Source: Brevipalpus yothersi
Lineage: Eukaryota; Arthropoda; Arachnida; Trombidiformes; Tenuipalpidae
Length of the DNA: 64,000 bases
Reading direction: 5' to 3'
Assembly: GCA_003956705.1 (NCBI GenBank)
Contig: QZCP01000258.1
Coordinates: 1 to 64,000 of the forward strand
The translations under genes were made by a program, and so were the position numbers. Below the pieces are notes generated by a model, which did not search any database, was not told the DNA's origin, and worked only from the letters and a program-made list of their open reading frames with translations. The number at the start of each line of letters is the position of its first letter. The first letter of the stretch is position 1. Below, in pieces: positions 63,370 through 64,000 of the stretch.

Positions 63370-64000
63370 ATGAACAATCTGCTCTCCAAAGGGGTCCATG
63401 AAAAAACTAGCGATTGTGACGATGATTTGACAAGACGCTCTCCTCTGCTGAGTTATGGAATGAAACTCAGTGTTCCTCCTCAAAACATGACTTGCTATCG
63501 CAATTGTTCAGGCCATGGAGATTGTTACGATGGTGTGTGCTTTTGTGAGGTGAGAATTTCAATCTTATTTAAATTTCTCGGTGATTCTGTAATTTTCATC
63601 CTCCTCACTTTGCCGATTAACTTACTTTCGCCATATTTCGCTTCATCCATACAGGTCGAATTCAGTGGAAAAGCATGTGGTGATCCGAATCTCAGCTACT
63701 ATTTAGCATTCTCTACCATTTTCTATATCATTTGCGTAACTTCATTTATCCAACTGGTAAGAGGATGCTCCTGAAATATTTCAACATTAATCAATATTTT
63801 TTCATTTTGCTCAGGCACTCTGCATCAATTCAGAATTCAAGAGAATAAAACCTCGTTCGTACCTTCGTTGTTTCAAGATCACCACCCAAAAAGCTCTCTA
63901 CTTCTTCATCTGTGTAGCCACTGCTATTAGAGGCTTCTACTTTTCCTCCCCAACTAATCCATCTCTTCGTTGGGCTGATGGTCTCATGAGTGCTTACTAT
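63370..64000 (+). CDS. EGF-motif, TOM1-like multi-pass membrane protein (5' part)
   Basis: Runs off the right edge. Exons 63370-63549, 63655-63756 and 63815-64000, in phase 0 at both joins. A cytoplasmic-style head (RRSPLLSYG) leads to a small cysteine-rich EGF-like motif (MTCYRNCSGHGDCYDGVCFCE ... GKACGDP, written here with its gap), then a membrane segment (SYYLAFSTIFYIICVTSFIQL), a short loop with INSEFKRIKPRSYLRCFKI, and a second segment (ALYFFICVATAIRG) ending with FYFSSPTNPS. This resembles THH1/TOM1/TOM3-type seven-helix proteins in metazoans that carry an N-terminal EGF motif. No signal peptide is seen before the EGF motif. The Met at 63370 was chosen because an in-frame TGA precedes it. 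Confidence 0.8.

Overview
The window is nuclear DNA of a small arthropod. Genes are split by many short introns (mostly about 60-110 nt, GT-AG), the sequence is AT-rich, and it encodes arthropod-type cuticle proteins with the Rebers-Riddiford chitin-binding fold. The cuticle domains (GDDYGNKKGSYGYTDAYG...) look most like chelicerate ones, so a mite is my best guess; this is inference from family resemblance, not a database result. Long (CT)n/(GA)n arrays litter the spaces between genes, and two assembly gaps (N runs) lie inside such arrays.

Left part (1-13.2 kb): a minus-strand KIF28P/KLP-6-type kinesin-3 gene whose start I place at 8530. Its first intron carries AT-AC (U12-type) splice signals. 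It is followed by Arpc5 (plus, one exon) and an nxf1 mRNA-export gene (minus), which converge. Middle (14-40 kb): widely spaced minus-strand genes for mostly extracellular products: a 13-exon cuticle protein with an RR domain set inside tetrapeptide (D/E)YKP repeats, an astacin metalloprotease, a 128-residue secreted protein of unknown function and a glycine-rich RR cuticle protein. A mitochondrial acyl-CoA synthetase (ACSF2 type) sits among them. Several of the extracellular genes have TATA boxes; the housekeeping genes show none that I can see.

39.4-52 kb is almost empty: microsatellites, one gap, and a few coding-looking islets near 44-45 kb that I cannot assemble into a gene. Right part (52-64 kb) is compact: two paralogous type II membrane proteins of unknown function (minus) that flank a MARCH-type ubiquitin ligase (minus), a PPP1R21-C-terminus-like coiled-coil gene and an MGME1-type mitochondrial exonuclease (both plus). 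Then come a Ser/Thr-rich, probably surface-anchored protein with an apparent frameshift (minus), RP9 (plus), a KIAA1143 homologue (minus), and the 5' part of an EGF plus TOM1-like seven-helix membrane protein that runs off the end.

Exon models were built by hand from splice sites, reading-frame continuity and family resemblance. All the models I give keep frame across every junction, except the one flagged as frameshifted.
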